A stretch of 64,000 nucleotides of DNA from Hyaloscypha bicolor E. Lineage: Eukaryota > Ascomycota > Leotiomycetes > Helotiales > Hyaloscyphaceae. The first letter of the stretch is position 1, and every line of letters starts with the position of its first letter. Made by a program: the position numbers and the translations under genes. Of the stretch, positions 12,293 through 21,388 are shown piece after piece. The stretch covers positions 1,301,463 to 1,365,462 of the forward strand of contig NW_020194518.1 of assembly GCF_002865645.1 (NCBI RefSeq). The letters run 5' to 3'. The notes beneath the pieces are model-generated. The model had not been told where the DNA came from and did no database searches. It worked only from the letters and a program-made list of their open reading frames with translations.

Positions 12293-13639
12293 AGTATATT
12301 TCCTTTATTTTATTATATTAGTATCTATTTTCTTTTCTAGAAATCTAAGCAAAATATCTTTCTTTATTATATTAGATTATGTTTTATTATCTAGGTAAAT
12401 TATAAAAAAAGTAAATTCTTAAAGCTAAACTAAAAATAAATACTTGCCTATATTAGTTCGAAATATTATTAAAAATTAAGGAAAATCTTTATAACCTTAA
12501 CTATTTATATTACTATTACTGCCTTAATAAAACTATTAATAAAAATGAAACAAATAAGAAATCCCGGTAATATATTATTTATAGCCAGATTAAGTAAGGC
12601 TATTTACTAAATTCTAGATAATTTGAATAATAGTAGTAGTATTTCAAGTTTAGTAGCTATTATTATTATTAATATAATTACTAGCTAAATTACTTTTATA
12701 GATAAAAATAGTAATTCTCTTATCTAAGAATAGATTAATATATAAAATATAGCCTGTATTACTTTTAAGAATATACCTGAAATTATTATAGAAGATATTT
12801 TAGTAAAATATTCTAAAAATAATAAAATAGAAGTTTTAGTTATTAGTAATAATAAGTCTAATAATTAAATAAGCAAAATAAATAATACTAATAAAAACTA
12901 CCTAATTAATCTTATAGAGCCAAATACTAAGAAAGTAAAAAAGAATAAGGCTAGCTTATCTAAGAAATATAAGATATTAAATAATAATAAGAATTTCGAT
13001 AATAAAAAGACTAAGAATAGAAAGACTTCTAGTAATAAAGAAAGCTCTAACTATAATAAAGGTAACTAAACTAGTATTAAGATACCTATTATAACTAGAA
13101 GATATATAATACTAAGTAGTAGTTATTATATAAAGTACTAGTCTGAAACCAAGAGCTAGTAAATAATCCTAAAGGCCAAATTAAAGAAATAATACCCTAT
13201 AGATATTAATAAATTAGTAGATAATACTATTTAGGAAATCAGAAAATCCCTTAGAAGCTCTTATAAAACCAAAATCATATAGCTTAAGGCCCGGGAATTT
13301 AATAATAAAATAGCTTAAGTAGCCGCCCTTAATAAATAAATTTCTATTATAAAAGAATAACTTGAGAATATATATATTAAGCTTAAGAAGGCCCAGAAAT
13401 TAATTAAGTAGCTTAGAAATAGTATAATTAAGCCAAATATTACTACTTTAGCTAAGAAAAAAGGCAAGCAAGCTACTATATTAAAGCCTATATTAATAAA
13501 TAGATTTGATTTACTACCCCTATTCAAAGACCGCCCAATAATAATGGTCCTAATATTAGCTATAGCCTATATAGTACTCCCAGACCATATTATTAATATG
13601 GGTACAAGTATAATACGAGTAATAGATACTAAGAACTAG

Positions 13640-13853
13640 TATAACGGCGCTGGCTGGGGGCCAAAGGGGGGTGGCTATTATATGACTGGTTTCACCTAGC
13701 TAGCCGGCGTTTCAGTGGTTTTAGCTAGTATTTCCCTCCTTTTATCCCCTTTCCTTCTCTCTCTCCTTCTTCTCCTTAGCTTAGTATTCTTAATATATGG
13801 GATTTTCCTGGATCTTTGAGCCTTTATACCATTGCCTCGATCCCGCCGTTATA
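13640..13853 (+). repeat. Left LTR of the nested element
   Basis: 214 bp. It differs from the right copy mainly by RIP-type transitions: TGTAAC to TATAAC, ATCACATG to ATTATATG, and GTCACA to GTTATA at the end. The 11-mer AGCTTAGTATT is at 13778-13788. Confidence 0.92.
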
Positions 13854-13854
13854 T

Positions 13855-13865
13855 AATACTAAGCT
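13855..13865 (+). promoter_or_regulatory. Self-complementary primer-binding site of the nested element
   Basis: AATACTAAGCT, one base after the left LTR, is the exact complement of the 11-mer at 13778-13788. It is identical to the site of the outer element. Confidence 0.8.
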
Positions 13866-14383
13866 TACTCGACTCGGCCTGTAGAGGCGATATAATACTG
13901 CCGGCAAAGGACCCGTACTTGTCCTTGGGGAGCAAAGACAGAATTCCGCTCCTGACGTTCGGTAGGCAATCTTCCCGAACTCAAAGAAGAAAGATATATC
14001 CTCCAAGACCCAGTTGACCTCGGAGCCTGGCCCTCAACTGGAGCAGACGACGTTCCTTATCCTCTATAACCTAGTCAACCTCGGAGTCTGGCCCTTGACT
14101 AGAACAGACGATAACCCGATAGTCGGTCCTCTGCCGACTTAAAAGAAGAAAGATTCCCGTCCTCTACGATCTAGTTGACCTCGGAGTCCGGCCCTTAACT
14201 GGAGCAGACGACGCTTCCTCGATATCGACGAGAGCAAAAGAACCGGCACCCCCCTCCAAGAATCAGCGATCCTCCGATTTAAAACAAGAGATACGCCAAT
14301 CGGTTTCGGGTTCCCGATTTAAAACGGAAGAAACCCGGTAATCGGTTCCAGTTCGCCGATTTAAAACAGAAGTAACTATCTCA

Positions 14384-14890
14384 CGTTCGCCCCTTCCTCG
14401 TTCGCCCCTTCCTCGTTCGCCTCTCCCTCGTTCGCCTCTTCCTCGTTCGCCTCTCGTACGGCCGCCCCTTATACGATACTACTCCTCCGATTCGGATGAT
14501 TCGGACGATTCTGCCCCAGAGGCTTATATACGACGTCCTCCTGCCGATAATTTATCGTCTGAGGAGACCGAGAGCCGACAAGATCCTGGCGAAGCTAGCT
14601 CTGGAGCCGAGTTTGAATCGGATACGGAGGCTAGTTCCGGTTCTGCAGACGATTTGGACGGTTCTGCGGATAGTTCTGGGGACGATTTGGACTCTGCAGA
14701 TGATTCGGGCTCTGCGGACGATTCTATAGACGGTTCTCTGGACGAGCTTGGTTCTTTGGACGGTTCTATAGATGATTTTGCGGACGATTCTGGGGATGAT
14801 TTGGGTTCTATAGACGATTTTGGGTCTGAGGCTAGTTCTGGAGCCTCAGGTGAAGGTGGAGGTGGCTATTGGTCAGACAGTGACTATTAA
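14384..14890 (+). CDS. Low-complexity repeat-encoding frame in the nested element
   Basis: One frame is open with no ATG from a stop near 14346 to TAA at 14888-14890. It starts with five copies of a 15-bp unit reading PRSPL (14384-14455). It then runs through an Asp/Ser-rich segment built from degenerate GSADDS/GSIDDF units and ends GGGGYWSDSDY. No gag or enzyme motif is visible. Whether it is translated is unknown; it may be a remnant of a gag end or expanded repeat DNA that happens to stay open. Confidence 0.35.
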   Translation, partial: RSPLPRSPLPRSPLPRSPLPRSPLVRPPLIRYYSSDSDDSDDSAPEAYIRRPPADNLSSEETESRQDPGEASSGAEFESDTEASSGSADDLDGSADSSGDDLDSADDSGSADDSIDGSLDELGSLDGSIDDFADDSGDDLGSIDDFGSEASSGASGEGGGGYWSDSDY

Positions 14891-14905
14891 AAGCTGGCCG
14901 TTTTG

Positions 14906-14957
14906 GGGGTTTGGTCAAAACCCTATTTCCTTTATATACCTGAATGAGGGCATTCAG
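14906..14957 (+). other. Paired hairpins before the purine tract
   Basis: GGGTTT...AAACCC (14907-14923) is followed by CTGAATGAGGGCATTCAG (14940-14957), just upstream of the G-rich purine tract at 14969-14976. The outer element has CTAAATAAGGGCATTTAG at 15341-15358 in the same place. Confidence 0.55.
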
Positions 14958-14979
14958 ATTTGGTTTCCGGGGGGGGTGA

Positions 14980-15193
14980 TGTAACGGCGCTGGCTGGGGG
15001 CCAAAGGGGGGTGGCTATCACATGACTGGTTTCACCTAGCTAGCCGGCGTTTCAGTGGTTTTAGCTAGTATTTCCCTCCTTTTATCCCCTTTCCTTCTCT
15101 CTCTCCTTCTTCTCCTTAGCTTAGTATTCTCAATACATGGGATTTTCCTGGATCTTTGAGCCTTTGTACCATTGCCTCGATCCCGCCGTCACA
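14980..15193 (+). repeat. Right LTR of the nested element
   Basis: 214 bp, beginning TGTAACGG and ending GTCACA, with no sign of RIP. It is followed by the ACTAG duplication. Confidence 0.93.
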
Positions 15194-15385
15194 ACTAGCC
15201 GGAATATACTAGGAACTGGGTTATTCTAGCGAAGTTAAAACTATACTTTAATTACAAGTAAGCTATAGGAATTAGACGGAATAGGGTTAATGGCTATTGT
15301 TTTCTCTTTTTTCTTTTCTATATTACGGCTAAATAATCCCCTAAATAAGGGCATTTAGACTTCTCTTTAGAGGGGGGGGGGGTAA

Positions 15386-15590
15386 TGTGACGGCTGGCGT
15401 AAGGGCATGATCTGCCAAGGACAGGATATCGGAAATAGGCACAAAACGAAGCTAAGCCGGAATTGCTTGGACGGAACAATACTAAAGGTCGAGGCATCCT
15501 CCCTACTTTGTTCCACAGCTTAGTATTTTCCAATACATGAGATTCTTTGAACTTTGAGCCTTCGACCATTGCATTGATCCCGCCGTCACA
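15386..15590 (+). repeat. Right LTR of the outer element
   Basis: 205 bp, much less RIP-mutated than the left copy. It is preceded by the polypurine tract and followed by GCAAG at 15591-15595. Confidence 0.93.
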
Positions 15591-15595
15591 GCAAG

Positions 15596-17542
15596 CAGTT
15601 AATTAAATATACGGGATCCTTATTAGTTAGCCCCTCTCCCCCACTGCCCAAATTACTTGTTCTGAACAAGGAAACTGCCCCCAATTTCCTTAAAAACGCT
15701 GCCGCAAGCGGCGGCGTTTTCAGTAGCAGGGTAATTAGTAGTTTGTATTATAATTTGAGATAACTTGCTCGCAACGAGGTATTTCTTTAAATAGAGAACG
15801 AGGAGTTACTATTAGTATATTATACTATAACTCTATTAATTTATTTTATAAGAAAAATACTCGTTGTTGTCGTACTAATTAATTAAAGGGGCCTTGCGAC
15901 CAGGCGCACGCTTCACTCGGGGGTGAGGGATGTGCGAGCTACTGTAGCCGCATCCGGGGGCTTGGGTGCGGCAGCATTTTTTTTGGGGGTAAGAGGCCAC
16001 CGCAGTCTCTCATTACCGTCCCTCCCCAAGCTTGCTGACGTTTGGATTAGTAATCTTACATCTACGGCCCCTCCTCTGAATCCACGACCCTAACCAGAAG
16101 CTGGCAGGCCATCGTAGCACTATTCTTCTTCACTGAAGTAGACGGCCCGATCCTCCGCCCCATCACCCACTTCATCTCCTTGGCCATCGCAGATGGGGCC
16201 GTTGAGGCATCCAATCTGACCACTCCAGAACGGGTTTTATATACACCACGTGCGATCGAGTGTATTAGTACCGATGGTAGATATCTTAACCTGATGATTA
16301 TCTGGCTAGCTACTAACTGTCGAACCAACTGGACTACGTTCCCCACCCTTGGATGGCAGTAGTTTCTACATTCTTCGTTGCCTCTTTTCACAAAGTGGGA
16401 TTGATCCGGAGCTAATGCCCCGGTTGCTGCAAGCCCTCCTTGTGGCGGCACGACCCGAGCTGAAGTGTAACTTAATGACAATTTTGAGTTTTAATGCAGG
16501 GTTCAAGCTATTCAAGCCATAACTACTCCGAGCTCGCTGGCCGGGCACAGTGGGATGCTTGTACAGTGCAGCACTGCAGCTTCGGCACGATACTAAAAAA
16601 GAGCAGCGATATCGCTCAACCTCGGTAGCGACGTATCGCACGCGCAGAACAGCGGCAATATTAGCTGTTTGGTCATTATTGGTTCCTTGGTCACCTTGTA
16701 ACTACCACCTCTATGAGAAGGCGCCCTGAAGGAGATCTTCCCGGTCCCTATCCTCGTGCATTTCAGCTCGCGTTCGTGCGTTTCAGCTTTTGGTCTAGAG
16801 CACGGAGTATCCTAGAACCCTTAGCTAGATTAGGCAACAAGCGTGGGGGATCGGCGGTGAATAATACTCTGCACGCATTCACCCCCAGGTGCGCTGTAAG
16901 GATTGCAGTTTACACGCACTGTTCATGTGTTCAACCCAACCATAGGTGTTGTTTAATGTCACTCCATTCACATGTTCATCCGTTGTCCTAACGGCCGATA
17001 GCACAAGCTGGTTCATCTGGAACCCTCTATTGAGTGTTATGGCTGCCATCACACGTTTACCATATGCCGGAATGATAATACACCTGGAGTTAGGTTCCTG
17101 TGACAGTAGAGCAATAGCCAAGTTAGTCAAATAGCTAGAAAACAGGCACAATTAGCGGTCAATTGTAGTTCCCATAACTTCTTCATGGATTGGATATGTC
17201 TAAGACTACGTTGCCATTCAAAATTTCCCCATCAATTGATCAAACCAGGAAACAGGGCAGTAACGTGCTGTACAGCCAAATTCGAAATCGGTTTCCGCTC
17301 AATCTCACTCACTGCTTGACTTGAAAGATGACATTATGCAAAAACAAAGATACTAAATTCTAGCCAAGAGCATCAACCTGGTAAGCCACTCAGTTCGCGT
17401 TTCCACCGATTGTATGGGTTTTCTGATGGACATGGCCATACAAATCCAAAGCAGATATTATCCAACGCTTGGGCAAGATGAGATGTAATCACCATACACA
17501 ATACTAAGAGCTCAAGATCTCATCGAACCACTATAAATTTTC
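15596..17542. other. Gene-poor stretch right of the retroelement
   Basis: No gene is recognised. It holds an imperfect 28-bp palindrome at 15694-15721 (GCCGC-AA-GCGGC core), AT-rich DNA to about 15880, and an open + frame ending at 16362 that looks protein-like (about 100 codons from 16060, containing AIVALFFFTEVDGP) but matches nothing I know. The rest looks non-coding. Confidence 0.5.
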
Positions 17543-18675
17543 TTAGATTGTGTGAGAATAACCACTGGATTTGAAAAGCTCGACTTCAAGCCTCATGGCC
17601 GTGCGGAAAAGCTGGTTCCATTTGCCTTTCTTTGGGGCTTGACCTTTGTCAATTCCAGCGGCCCACATCTCGCTATTAGCATCAAGAAAACCTATCATTA
17701 ACAAAAAGAAGTTAGTTATTAGCTTCAGTGTTGATGTTCAAATGTCAAATGAATGAACATACTTGACAGCTTGTCGGCTGAAGATGTAGTAAGATTCGGT
17801 TTGACCCAAGTCTCGTAGAAAATTGTTGCTATGTTTCCCGTTAACTGGATGTGGAGAAGGAAGGCTCCAACACGTACATTTGTTTGTCTTCGGATCTGAA
17901 TCTACTAGTTTGGCGAGCTGTGGCCAACCCTAAATTATGAGCTAAATCGTGCAAGGTACAGAATGTGAAACTCACCCAGACACAAGGGATCATGATGACG
18001 TGCAGGTCGAACCAGTCATCAATAGAAGCATGCCTTTGAAGGACGTTTGCATAGGCCATTTCACCGATTGATCTTTCCGCTTGATCTATCGAAGCAGCAG
18101 GTAATTTTAGCTTAGTAATAAGGGTGTCACGCCAGTTATTGACCCATTTGACACTTTCGGCTAGGCTATTTGCCTCCTTCTGGAGATTTTCCCAGTCATC
18201 GTCAAGGACAGTGTTTAGTCGGAGAGCCTTAAAACGAATATAGTCGATTAAATAGAAATAGTCTTGCTAAAGCGAAGAGCAGTTGTTAGCTGGAAATTTG
18301 GAGTGGGTAGAGTACGAGATTTCGTTCTTACAATTCCGTAATTTTGGTAATAAGCCAGTGCTTCACTATCGGTGTGATAAGCAGCAAACCAGACGAAATC
18401 ATTCTTCAGGAAGGCCTGAACAACATCTTGGTTATGTGGGTCATTCCAAATCTTTAGAATGAATTGGTCCCTGACACTATTAGCATCTGATCTAGCTTCG
18501 TTGATTGCACTCACACGATAGCAGGATTATTAAATGTGTTGATAATGGCAGAAGGTTGTACACCCCTGTGTGTGTTGGTCGCATCGAGGTTCACGTGTTC
18601 AATCTCTACGGTCACTCTGCCTGATGCAATTGTTTTGGGCAGTGTGAATGGAGGGGTTCCTTCTGGGCTGGCCAT
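17543..18675 (-). CDS. TenA/THI-4/PQQC-family protein
   Basis: Six exons (18675-18515, 18470-18332, 18266-17976, 17929-17879, 17829-17763, 17691-17543) give 285 residues, with introns of 44-71 bp all holding frame. The family's helical heme-oxygenase-like fold is shown by the IQDYFYLIDY block, by DLHVIMIPCVWGWPQLAK (the conserved P-C-x-W-G segment near the active site), by YETW and by the C-terminal FRTAMRLEVELF helix. TenA enzymes hydrolyse aminopyrimidines or thiamin in salvage, while PQQC acts in cofactor synthesis. Many fungal relatives have no assigned substrate, and this one has an N-terminal extension of about 55 residues. The catalytic Cys expected in classical TenA was not located with certainty. 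No thiamin gene is adjacent. Confidence 0.8.
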
Positions 18676-19492
18676 GATCTTCAATTATGGACTATCGACT
18701 TAGTAGATGGATGAATGAAAAATCAAAATTTTGATTCAGAAATGGATTGAGATTGCAAATTGTGGTAGATGTTTTTTGAAAGAAAAGAAACAGAGTTTGG
18801 CGATTTCTTATAATACTGTGCCGCCTGGATCGATTTGGATTTCCTTTGTCGATACATTGTCTGACGAGCAGGCATTGCATAAAGTGCCTTTACATTAACT
18901 ATGCTTGATGTGCTGTCCATCACCAATTCAGCCATGTGCAGATCAGCTGAAGAATAGGCACAACTGGAGAATAGGCACAGCTGAAGAATAGGCACAGCTG
19001 AAGAATGGGGGTGCAGCTGAAGAATAGGTGCAGCTGAAGACCAGGGGCGGCTGAAGCCTTCGTCTAGCAGTATTTCTCATCGGATCAAAGCTCTCTGCCA
19101 GCTTTATCGAGCTGGAAGAGACATTGGAATGGCAGGTAAACGAACGCTTATGGTGGCGGCGGATACGCTTCAAGTCCATCAAAGCGGTGCAAACCAGTGC
19201 TGTGTGAGCGTCACATAATTGCTTGTTGAAGTTCCTATCAAGGCGGACGGGCTGTGATACTGCATTCAATCCCGGCTAGCGCCAAACGTAATTTGCAGTT
19301 GATCTAAATCTTTGTAAGCAAGCCAAGGACAAAAGCAAAACTGTGGCTGGCGAATAAGTAGCCGCGTGCCCGGATGGAGCTTATATAACAGCAATTCGAC
19401 GAGATTCTTGATCAACATTACCATCCACAAACCTTACTGCTCGCACCTACCCAACCCCCTTTTTTTCAATCTCTGTTGAGGTTCGTTGTAAC
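18676..19492. other. Intergenic stretch with minisatellite
   Basis: It contains the promoter side of the TenA-like gene and a 17-bp minisatellite (18944-19057). A TATATAA box at about 19382 precedes the broken oxidoreductase gene. No further gene seen. Confidence 0.55.
18944..19057. repeat. 17-bp minisatellite
   Basis: About six and a half copies of CAGCTGAAGAATAGGCA, increasingly degenerate to the right. Confidence 0.85.
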
Positions 19493-20959
19493 ATGCTCAA
19501 GATGGCTCCTCTGAGGTTACTCTTCCTGCTAGCGGCTCTGTTCTTTGATATGTCGCGCTGCTCTGTTTGCTGCCATTTCCAAAATCGCCCAATCGGATTG
19601 GGCTGCGCTAAACGCTTCAGTCAACGGCAGGCTGTTTACGCTGCTCCCTATGGCTTACCCCTGCTACACCAGCTATAATGGCGTCGCAAAGCCTGTCGAC
19701 AAGGAGGCGTGTACTGAGATCAGCGCCAAGAAGACCAACGCTGAATACATCGCCGGACAGGCCGGTGGACTTATTGTGGTATTTCTCACAGAATAGAAGC
19801 ATGCGAGGACACACTGTAGCTGGATCACCGGAGGCGGCCACGGTATGCTGTCCCCGGTTTTCGGACTCGGCGTGGATAATATGCAGCAATTCCACGGTGT
19901 TCTCCCCAATGGCACCTCAGTCACGGCGAACCGTTGTAAGAATCCAGATGTTTTCTTCGCTCTCCGGGGAGGAGGGGGCGGTACCTTTGGTTTAATCACG
20001 GAAATGTCCACAACCGCGCATAAACAAGTGACGCTCCAGGTATTCAAGTCTCTGCGCCACCATCTCATCTCACCCTTCAAGCATTTGTTAACACAAGCCT
20101 GTCACTAGTATGCAAAGATAGATCTCCACAGTGCGAACAAAACCCAGATACAAGACTTTCTTCGGATCCTGGCCGCCAACGCGAATCGCTGGGTGGCCGA
20201 GGGTTGGGGGGGGGCGACTCGTATCCGATCACCAAGCGAAGCGTCCGGTTCGTCAACCCGCTCCTCGACGCCGACGCGGCTGCTACGTCCTTGAAGCCGT
20301 TGACCGACTTCGCCGATTCCCTTCCTAAGAAGGGCACAGTCACCACGAAGACGTACTCCTCGTGGTACGAGTTCTATGCGGCCAATATTGCCAGCGAATT
20401 TGCCAACAGCGGCAACTGGGGTACTATCATGTCGTCGCGGCTCATCCCCGCTTCTAACTTCGAGGGGATGCAGAACCAGGACCAGCTAGTGGACGCCCTT
20501 CTCGCAGGCGCCGAGACTAAGACTGGCAGCCCTATGATCATCCCTATGCTCTGCATGTCCACGCCGGCGCGCACACCCGACGATGGCTCCGCTCTCACGC
20601 CCGTCTGGCGCAAGTCCACCTGGCACGTCATGTTCATCACGCAATGGGACCCCGCCCAGACGACGGCGGAGAAGATTCGCACCGCCTTCGTCAACGTGCA
20701 CAAGGCCATGGACCCGCTGCGGAAGTTGACACCGTCGGCGGGAGTGTATCTCAACGAGGCCGATGTGTTCGAGGTGGACTCGCCGTCTTTGTTCTGGGGA
20801 GCCCAGAATTACCAGAGGCTGTTGCAAATCAAGCACCAACTCGACCCGAACAAGGTGCTACAGGTGCATGGGGGCGTAGGCTCGGATCCCAAGGCAAAGA
20901 TATTTGAGTGCTATCCTAAGGCGGATGCGGTCACTGTGTCACATGATGAGCTTAAATAG
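19493..20959 (+). pseudogene. Berberine-bridge-type FAD oxidoreductase, disrupted
   Basis: The gene starts with a hydrophobic signal-like peptide (MLKMAPLRLLFLLAAL). The frame must then shift near 19550 to continue as WAALNASVNGRL...YPCYTSY, as in secreted FAD-linked oxidoreductases. After AEYIAGQAGG (about 19780) the sequence jumps within 60 bp to SWITGGGHGMLSPVFGLG. About 100 residues that normally carry the FAD-binding loop and the flavin-linked His are therefore missing. A usable intron (about 20039-20108) follows VTLQ. A second shift falls in a nine-G run (20206-20214) inside the VAEGWGG motif. The C-terminal BBE domain is intact, with YLNEADVFE...FWGAQNYQRLL and VHGGVGSD. Two frameshifts and an internal deletion make it a pseudogene; the G-run shift alone could be an assembly error. 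Confidence 0.82.
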
Positions 20960-21388
20960 ACGGCATGCCTGCTGCGCAGTAGGCTTGGGAATCAACAACG
21001 GAAATGGATTTTGGTACGCTCAATTGTCGTCTGAGATTATATGGGTAATAATCTTACATTCATTGTCCCCTTCTCCTACCACCTAATGACTGCACTTGCA
21101 ACGAGGAACAATAGATATTCTTTTGGTTTGATTCGAATTAATATGTGAAGTGGGAATTGAGCAAGGGGCAGGGGGGATGAGGGGGTGAGTGACTGGCTAA
21201 ACCTCAAGCTCAGGTTGGGTGCTGGACTGGCGGCTACTCCAATACTCGTGAGAATTTCAATACAGCTTAGGCAGCAAGACGAGGAAACGAAAGATGAATT
21301 GGCTGGGAATCTATGATGTGCACCCACGCGAACGCCTTTTCAGCCCATATACTTTTCTAACTGGCTCCAAGCGAGTAGATGCACCACC
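20960..21388. other. Intergenic stretch
   Basis: Nothing recognised. It separates the 3' ends of two convergent genes and presumably holds both 3' untranslated regions. Confidence 0.5.

Larger units (their letters stand above)
13640..15193 (+). mobile_element. Nested non-autonomous LTR element (TRIM/LARD-like)
   Basis: Two 214-bp LTRs (13640-13853 and 14980-15193) flank a 1126-bp interior lacking gag and pol. ACTAG target duplications lie at 13635-13639 and 15194-15198. The interior shares with the outer element the primer-binding site, the following leader (CTCGACTCGGCCTrTAGAGG...), the leader repeats and the hairpin before the purine tract, but its LTR body differs. That fits a defective relative mobilised in trans by an autonomous self-priming element. 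Most of it is GC-richer than its surroundings and nearly free of RIP. Confidence 0.9.
12545..15338 (+). pseudogene. Third reading frame (ORF3) of the outer element, interrupted by the nested element
   Basis: From an ATG at 12545 one frame continues to 13639 (365 codons), broken only by TAA/TAG stops of the kind RIP makes from CAA/CAG/TGG. Skipping the nested element and one copy of ACTAG, the same frame continues from 15199 to a stop near 15338, about 410 codons in all. It lies after the chromodomain and before the right LTR. It is Lys/Asn-rich, with a likely coiled coil in its second half. I do not recognise the product. Most Ty3/gypsy elements lack a gene here, so it is either an extra accessory gene or a captured sequence. 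Confidence 0.55.
6081..15590 (+). mobile_element. RIP-degraded Ty3/gypsy chromovirus-like LTR retrotransposon, self-priming type
   Basis: Both 205-bp LTRs begin TGTGACGG and end in a (T/C)ACA, and a perfect GCAAG target duplication flanks the element. Without the nested insertion it is about 7.95 kb. The coding strand is +. Traces visible through the RIP stops (almost all TAA/TAG) are: a CCHC zinc knuckle at 8048-8089 in which every Cys and the His reads TAT; the reverse-transcriptase YIDD-type motif at 9740-9751, now YINN, after a recognisable LFGFYNS block; an integrase core at about 11060-11150; and a chromodomain-like stretch at about 11960-12150. The order gag-RT-IN-chromodomain places it among chromoviruses. 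A purine tract (AGAGGGGGG..., 15370-15382) abuts the right LTR. An extra frame follows pol. The element is dead. Confidence 0.93.

Noticed and set aside
13315..13527. Hydrophobic minus-strand frame within the outer element
   Set aside because: It is an artefact of extreme AT content opposite the RIP-damaged third frame.
20131..20328. 65-codon Arg/Pro-rich + frame
   Set aside because: A shadow frame of the oxidoreductase relic around its G-run.
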